Position numbers and translations under genes: made by a program
The notes under the pieces: generated by a model
Databases searched by the model: none
What the model was told of the DNA's origin: nothing
What the model saw: the letters and a program-made list of their open reading frames with translations, nothing else
Source: Pseudopelobacter sp964542535
Lineage (GTDB): Bacteria; Desulfobacterota; Desulfuromonadia; Geobacterales; Pseudopelobacteraceae
Length of the DNA stretch: 64,000 nucleotides
Assembly (NCBI GenBank): GCA_964542535.1
Contig: CAZIUE010000007.1
Span: forward strand, 124,001 to 188,000
Direction: 5' to 3'
In this document: positions 59,697-64,000 of the stretch, piece by piece
How the letters are laid out: every line of letters starts with the position of its first letter
How positions within the stretch are numbered: position 1 is the first letter of the stretch

Positions 59697-61310
59697 ATGA
59701 AAACAAAATTCATCTTTATTACCGGCGGAGTCGTTTCCTCCATCGGTAAAGGACTGGCGGCCGCATCACTGGGGGCATTGCTGGAGGCGCGTGGCTTACG
59801 GGTCACCCTGCAGAAACTCGACCCCTACATCAACGTGGATCCGGGGACCATGTCGCCGTTCCAGCACGGCGAGGTCTTCGTCACCGACGACGGCGCCGAA
59901 ACCGACCTTGACCTGGGCCATTACGAGCGCTTCACCAATGCCCGTCTTTCCAAGAAAAGCAACTTCACCACCGGTCAGGTGTACTTCTCCGTGATCGACA
60001 AGGAGCGTCGCGGAGATTATCTGGGGGGTACGGTACAGGTCATTCCGCACATCACCGACGAGATGAAGTGCAAGATCCTCGAAAATGCCAAGGGCGCCGA
60101 TGTGGCCATCGTCGAGATCGGGGGCACGGTGGGGGACATCGAATCGCTCCCCTTTCTGGAGGCTATCCGCCAGTTCCGCTTTGACCGGGGAGCGGGCAAC
60201 ACCCTCTACATCCACGTCACCCTGGTGCCCTATATCCGCACTGCCGGCGAACTGAAGACCAAGCCGACCCAGCATTCGGTCATGGAACTGCGCAAGATCG
60301 GCATCCAGCCCGATATTCTGCTCTGCCGTTCCGAGCGGGAGATCCCCCAGGAGATGAAGAACAAGATCGCCCTGTTCTGCAACGTTGATGTGAAGGACGT
60401 CATCCCGGTGGTGGACAGCGAGCATATCTACTACGTGCCGCTGGCCCTTTCCAAGGAACGCCTGGACGAGCGGGTGGTGGAGCGGCTCAACATCTGGACG
60501 AAGACGCCCGATCTGACCCACTGGCAGGACGTGGTGGAAACGGTCTGCCATCCCGGCCACGGCGAGGTGCGCATCGCCATCGTGGGCAAGTACGTCAATC
60601 TGACCGAATCGTACAAGTCCCTCTCAGAGGCCCTGACCCACGGCGGCATCGCCAACGACTGCCGCGTATCCCTCAAGTACATTGACTCGGAAAAGATCGA
60701 ACGGGACGGCATTGACGGCCATCTGGTGGATATGGACGCCGTGCTGGTGCCGGGCGGCTTCGGCGAGCGTGGCACCGAAGGTAAGGTCATGGCCATCGAA
60801 TACGCCCGGGTGAACAAAATCCCCTTCTTCGGCATCTGTCTCGGCATGCAGATGGCGGTGGTGGAGTACGCCCGCAACGTCTGCGACATCGAGGACGCCT
60901 GCTCCAGCGAGTTCAAGAAGGGGTGCGGCAATCCGGTGATTCATCTCATGGAGGAGCAGAAGAGCGTCAGCAAGAAGGGGGGCACCATGCGCCTGGGAGC
61001 ATACCCCTGTTCCCTGGAGAAGGGCACCCTGGCCCATACCGCCTACAACGCCCTGGAGATATCCGAGCGCCATCGCCATCGCTACGAATTCAACAACGCC
61101 TACCGGGAGGTGCTGACCAACAACGGTCTGATCCTCTCCGGCATCTACCGGGACAAGGATCTGGTGGAGGTGGTGGAGATCGCCGACCATCCCTGGTTCC
61201 TGGGATGCCAGTTCCATCCCGAATTCAAGTCCAAGCCCCTGGCTCCCCATCCCCTGTTCCGGGCTTTTGTTCGTGCGGCCCTGATGCAACGCGACGCGAG
61301 GACGGCATGA
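59697..61310 (+). CDS. pyrG: CTP synthase
   Basis: A 537-residue glutamine-dependent enzyme converting UTP to CTP. ACAGGAG precedes ATG 59697. Synthetase domain: FITGGVVSSIGKGLAAASLG, LDPYINVDPGTMSPFQHGEV, DLGHYERF and IVEIGGTVGDIESLPFLEA. Glutaminase domain: VPGGFGERGTEGK, the nucleophile in FFGICLGMQMAVVEYA, and the His/Glu pair in GCQFHPEFKSKP. Length is normal. The stop overlaps the kdsA start (ATGA). Confidence 0.97.
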   Translation: MKTKFIFITGGVVSSIGKGLAAASLGALLEARGLRVTLQKLDPYINVDPGTMSPFQHGEVFVTDDGAETDLDLGHYERFTNARLSKKSNFTTGQVYFSVIDKERRGDYLGGTVQVIPHITDEMKCKILENAKGADVAIVEIGGTVGDIESLPFLEAIRQFRFDRGAGNTLYIHVTLVPYIRTAGELKTKPTQHSVMELRKIGIQPDILLCRSEREIPQEMKNKIALFCNVDVKDVIPVVDSEHIYYVPLALSKERLDERVVERLNIWTKTPDLTHWQDVVETVCHPGHGEVRIAIVGKYVNLTESYKSLSEALTHGGIANDCRVSLKYIDSEKIERDGIDGHLVDMDAVLVPGGFGERGTEGKVMAIEYARVNKIPFFGICLGMQMAVVEYARNVCDIEDACSSEFKKGCGNPVIHLMEEQKSVSKKGGTMRLGAYPCSLEKGTLAHTAYNALEISERHRHRYEFNNAYREVLTNNGLILSGIYRDKDLVEVVEIADHPWFLGCQFHPEFKSKPLAPHPLFRAFVRAALMQRDARTA

Positions 61311-62125
61311 CCCGCGAGATCGCCATCGGTAACGTGAAAATCGGCGGCACGCGTCCGCTGGTTCTGGTGGCCGGTCCCTGCGTGATCGAGTCGGAGCAGG
61401 CCACCATCCGTCAGGCCGAACGCCTGATGACCATCTGCAACGGCCTCTCCCTGCCGCTGATCTTCAAGGCCTCCTACGACAAGGCTAACCGCACCTCCAT
61501 CGGCGCCTATCGTGGTCCGGGCATGCGGGAGGGGCTGCGCATCCTGCGTAAGGTCAAGGAATCCCTCGGTCTGGCGGTGCTTTCCGACGTGCACTCCATC
61601 GAGCAGGTGGCCCCTGCCGCCGAGGTACTGGACGTGCTGCAGATTCCGGCGTTCCTCTGCCGCCAGACCGACCTCCTGCTGGCGGCAGCGGCAACGGGAC
61701 GGGTCATCAACGTCAAGAAGGGGCAGTTCCTGGCTCCCTGGGACATGAAGAATGTGGCTGGCAAGATCGCCTCCACCGGTAACGAGGACATCATCCTCAC
61801 CGAACGGGGCGCATCATTCGGCTACAACAATCTTGTAGTGGATATGCGCAGCTTCCCGGTCATGCGCGCCAGCGGCTATCCGGTGATCTTTGACGCCACC
61901 CACAGCGTGCAACTGCCGGGAGGGCAGGGGGAGTGCTCGGGAGGGCAGCGCGAGTTCGTGGAGTTCCTCTCCCGCGCCGCGGTTGCCGCCGGTGTGGACG
62001 GTATCTTCATGGAAGTCCACGAGGACCCGGACCGGGCACTCTGCGACGGCCCCAATTCGATCTCCCTGAATGACCTGCCGGCTCTGCTGGCCACACTCAA
62101 GGCCATCGATGCGGTCGTGAACTAG
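61307..62125 (+). CDS. kdsA: KDO-8-phosphate synthase
   Basis: A 272-residue enzyme condensing phosphoenolpyruvate with arabinose 5-phosphate. The start ATG 61307 overlaps the pyrG stop. Motifs: VLVAGPCVIESEQ, FKASYDKANRTSIGAYRGPG, SDVHSIEQVAPAAEVLDVLQ, IPAFLCRQTDLL, KKGQFLAPWDMKN, LTERGASFGYNNLVVDMRS and FDATHSVQLPGGQGE. A strong terminator follows 28 bp after the stop. Confidence 0.96.
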   Translation: MTREIAIGNVKIGGTRPLVLVAGPCVIESEQATIRQAERLMTICNGLSLPLIFKASYDKANRTSIGAYRGPGMREGLRILRKVKESLGLAVLSDVHSIEQVAPAAEVLDVLQIPAFLCRQTDLLLAAAATGRVINVKKGQFLAPWDMKNVAGKIASTGNEDIILTERGASFGYNNLVVDMRSFPVMRASGYPVIFDATHSVQLPGGQGECSGGQREFVEFLSRAAVAAGVDGIFMEVHEDPDRALCDGPNSISLNDLPALLATLKAIDAVVN

Positions 62126-62153
62126 ACCAGAGCGCGTGGTTGCCTTCCTTCGG

Positions 62154-62187
62154 ACGTGATACCGCAGTCGCCGGTATCACGTTTTTT
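62154..62187 (+). terminator. intrinsic terminator of the kdsB-pyrG-kdsA operon
   Basis: ACGTGATACCG (62154-62164) pairs with CGGTATCACGT (62172-62182), an 11-bp perfect stem with a 7-base loop, followed by six T (62182-62187). Confidence 0.9.
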
Positions 62188-62269
62188 GTTTCTAAAGCTG
62201 CCGTGCGGGCCATGAGAGATTCCACTACCAAGCATACACCGCGGCATACCCCGCGGGATCAAAATGAAG

Positions 62270-62317
62270 AACGGGCCTGTCTCCCCCCTCGGTTTGCGGG
62301 AAGGAGACAGGCCCGTT
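62270..62317 (-). terminator. intrinsic terminator after the mechanosensitive channel gene
   Basis: AACGGGCCTGTCTCC (62270-62284) pairs with GGAGACAGGCCCGTT (62303-62317), a perfect 15-bp stem. Read on the minus strand it is followed by a T-rich stretch (TTCTTCATTTTG), 34 bases after the channel stop codon. Confidence 0.75.
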
Positions 62318-62350
62318 GTGGTTGTTGCCATACCAGATGATGCGATGTCG

Positions 62351-63169
62351 TTACGCCTGCGGGTGCATCAGGACTACCTGGGCCGGCATGGGTGCCGGGA
62401 AGCCTGCTTCGGCCAGTGACTCGCGGATGGTACGGTTGGCGTCGAAGTAGACCTGCCAGTAGTGGTCGTTATGGCAGTAGGGGCGCACGGCAAGTACCGG
62501 TCCCACCAGGTTGAACTCCAGGATCTCCACATCCACGGCCGGATCTTTCAGGACGTTGGGGACAGCCGCCAGTTTCTGACGCAAGAGCTGCATGGCGGCC
62601 AGATGGTCGGCGCTTCCGGCCAACTGACACTTCAACTCTACCCTGCGGAAGGGATTGTGGGTGTAGTTCTGGATCGTGTCGCTGAAGATCTTGCCGTTAC
62701 CGATAATCGTCTGGATGTTGTCCGGGGTGTTGAGGGTGGTGGTGAAAAGTCCGATCTCCTGGACGGTTCCGGTAATTCCCGCGATGGTCACAAAGTCGGC
62801 CACCTTGAAGGGGCGCAGCACGATCAGGAAGATCCCTGCCGCCAGGTTGGCCAGTAGCCCGCTCCAGGCCGCGCCCACGGCGATGCCGATGCCGGCCACC
62901 AGAGCCGCGAAGGTGGTTGTCTGAACTCCGAAGTAACCAAGGATGGCCACAACCAGGATGATGTTCAGGGTCACGGCCACGAAATTGCCGATGTAGCGGA
63001 TCAGGCTGGGGTCAAGCTTCTGCCGTTCAAAGGCCTGCTGCATCATGCGCCCCACCAGGCCGATAAGCCAGCGTCCCACGATCCAGAAGATTAGCGCGGC
63101 GATGATCTTGGTGCCGATGGCGGTGATGTAGGTTACGGCAAGTTCCTGGTATCTGCTCATGCTTTCCAT
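62351..63169 (-). CDS. small-conductance mechanosensitive channel, MscS family
   Basis: A 272-residue MscS-type channel of minimal size. The start is ATG 63169, which has AAAGGAGGAG upstream; a GTG two codons earlier is less likely. Three N-terminal helices are visible (YITAIGTKIIAALIFWIVGR; FVAVTLNIILVVAILGYFGV; the pore helix FAALVAGIGIAVGAAWSGLL then LANLAAGIFLIVLRPF). The cytoplasmic beta domain follows (FKVADFVTIAGITGTVQEIG; LNTPDNIQTIIGNGKIFSD), and the C-terminal alpha/beta domain ends in MPAQVVLMHPQA. It releases solutes on osmotic downshock. Stand-alone, convergent with kdsA. Confidence 0.92.
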   Translation of the reverse strand: MESMSRYQELAVTYITAIGTKIIAALIFWIVGRWLIGLVGRMMQQAFERQKLDPSLIRYIGNFVAVTLNIILVVAILGYFGVQTTTFAALVAGIGIAVGAAWSGLLANLAAGIFLIVLRPFKVADFVTIAGITGTVQEIGLFTTTLNTPDNIQTIIGNGKIFSDTIQNYTHNPFRRVELKCQLAGSADHLAAMQLLRQKLAAVPNVLKDPAVDVEILEFNLVGPVLAVRPYCHNDHYWQVYFDANRTIRESLAEAGFPAPMPAQVVLMHPQA

Positions 63170-63486
63170 TCTCACTCCTCCTTTGATCGTAATTCCGGCG
63201 CTGTCGGATGACCGTTAACGTAACCTGTGGTTCATGAAATACTGTATAAACTCTTTACCAGTGTACCTGCCGATGGGACGTTGTCAAAAGGTGCTCTGTA
63301 CAATGTGTCGGCTGGTTGCATCGGCATGGCGTGTGACGGAGTGCTTTTATCCGCTTTCCCGTCGAACCGGTACCGGGTTACTTCGTCCGGCCTGTTACAA
63401 TCATGGCTGACGTGGTATGCTCTCACCCTGGATGGTGAAACACGCGGGCATGAACCCGCATCTATGGCATCGGAAAGGGGACGGTC
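63170..63486. other. divergent intergenic region between mscS and cobO
   Basis: About 317 bases between two divergent genes. It is less GC-rich than its neighbours. Given the cobalamin-related gene that follows I looked for a B12 riboswitch (B12 box and the usual conserved loops) and did not find a convincing match. No long inverted repeat or clear sigma70 promoter stands out, though promoters for both genes must lie here. Confidence 0.4.
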
Positions 63487-64000
63487 GTGCTGGAAAAGGG
63501 ATACGTGCAGGTCTATACGGGGAACGGCAAGGGAAAGACGACGGCGGCCATCGGGCTGGCGGTGCGGGCTCTGGGGGCCGGCCTGAGGGTCCTCTTTCTG
63601 CAGTTCATGAAATCAAGGGTTTACAGCGAACATGAGATCATGCCGGGCATATCCCCCAATCTGACCCTGGAAACCATGGGCAAGCCGTACTTTGTCGTCG
63701 AGGAGGGGAGCGTTCCCCAGCACGAGATCGACAAGTGGGGAGAAGGGGTGGTTGTCTTTCCTCCGGGAAAACCGCCCCGGGAATATGTGGAGATCGTAGC
63801 CGCGGGAGTGGAGCGGGCCCGGCAGGCGCTGGCAAGCGGCCAGTACGATTTGGTGGTGCTGGACGAGATCGTGGTGGCGCTGCACTTCGGGTTGGTGAGC
63901 TGGGAACAGCTGCGGGAACTGCTGGATTGCCGGCCGGACTCCGTGGAGCTGGTGCTCACCGGCAGGGGAGCTCCTTCCGAACTGCTGGAGCGGGCCGACC
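63487..64000 (+). CDS. cobO: cob(I)alamin/corrinoid adenosyltransferase, CobO/BtuR type (3' end outside window)
   Basis: 171 codons are present before the window ends, out of about 175-200 for the family. The start is GTG 63487 with AAGGGG six bases upstream. The P-loop is GNGKGKTTAAIGLAVRALG near the N-terminus. ALGAGLRVLFLQFMK and the Walker B-like YDLVVLDEIVVALHFGLVS, then LVLTGRGAPSELLERAD, are the family signature. It adenosylates cob(I)alamin or its precursors from ATP. Gene symbol by family; btuR would describe the same enzyme. Confidence 0.93.
   Translation, partial: MLEKGYVQVYTGNGKGKTTAAIGLAVRALGAGLRVLFLQFMKSRVYSEHEIMPGISPNLTLETMGKPYFVVEEGSVPQHEIDKWGEGVVVFPPGKPPREYVEIVAAGVERARQALASGQYDLVVLDEIVVALHFGLVSWEQLRELLDCRPDSVELVLTGRGAPSELLERAD

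Noticed and set aside
63176..63486. Cobalamin riboswitch before cobO
   Set aside because: No B12-box-like sequence or matching conserved loops found.

Overview
The window is about 64 kb of GC-rich, gene-dense chromosome from what looks like a member of the Desulfuromonadales (Geobacter / Pelobacter propionicus type). This placement is an inference. It rests on the c7-type triheme repeats next to a 7-heme c / cytochrome b pair, an octaheme tetrathionate-reductase-family cytochrome, the kdsB-pyrG-kdsA order, a large chemosensory cluster with PAS-containing receptors, and several GGDEF/EAL proteins. No rRNA, tRNA, CRISPR array or intact insertion sequence was seen.

Layout. 1-3.7 kb: end of lexA, a small unknown gene, dinB and a PAS-GGDEF protein. 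4.0-7.2 kb: a minus-strand respiratory operon (7-heme c cytochrome, cytochrome b, 18-heme c7-repeat cytochrome), close in design to the Geobacter CbcBA quinol-oxidising complex. 7.4-13.8 kb: DUF523/DUF1722 protein, recN, nadK, valS. 13.9-16.8 kb: a two-gene unit of a P-loop ATPase and a TPR protein with four almost identical repeats. 16.9-21.4 kb: trpE-trpG, cheV and aroF. aroF has a classic aromatic attenuator in front of it: a leader peptide with 11 Phe/Tyr/Trp residues out of 28, mutually exclusive hairpins, and a second terminator chained to the first.

21.4-35.5 kb: a frameshifted ADP-ribosylglycohydrolase remnant, then gcvT. gcvT is separated from gcvH-gcvPA-gcvPB by about 9 kb of accessory genes: an octaheme cytochrome, a strikingly AT-rich orphan, a DUF5714 protein, a TPR-CHAT protease next to an alpha/beta hydrolase, and a CHASE-GGDEF protein. 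35.5-38.2 kb: a minus-strand operon of dCMP deaminase, nrdR, ribD and ribE.

38.4-58.7 kb: a chemosensory cluster. A sigma54-type response regulator comes first, then an intergenic region with a 24-bp perfect palindrome, phased repeats and a sigma54-like promoter. After it come cheW, a 1490-residue receptor with three nearly identical PAS modules, a hybrid kinase, a P460-type cytochrome, a soluble receptor-like coiled coil, a STAS protein, cheY, cheA, a second receptor, cheW, cheR, cheD, cheB and an EAL-HDOD protein. Both receptors end in an F-E-K-F/Y tail suited to tethering CheR/CheB. 58.9-62.1 kb: kdsB, pyrG and kdsA. 62.3-64 kb: a MscS channel and the start of a corrinoid adenosyltransferase that runs off the window.

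The most interesting items are the chained double attenuator before aroF, the TPR-CHAT protease/hydrolase pair, the ATPase/TPR pair, and the chemosensory cluster with its candidate enhancer and its recently duplicated PAS receptor. All functional statements come from reading the sequence and from family knowledge; no database search was run.
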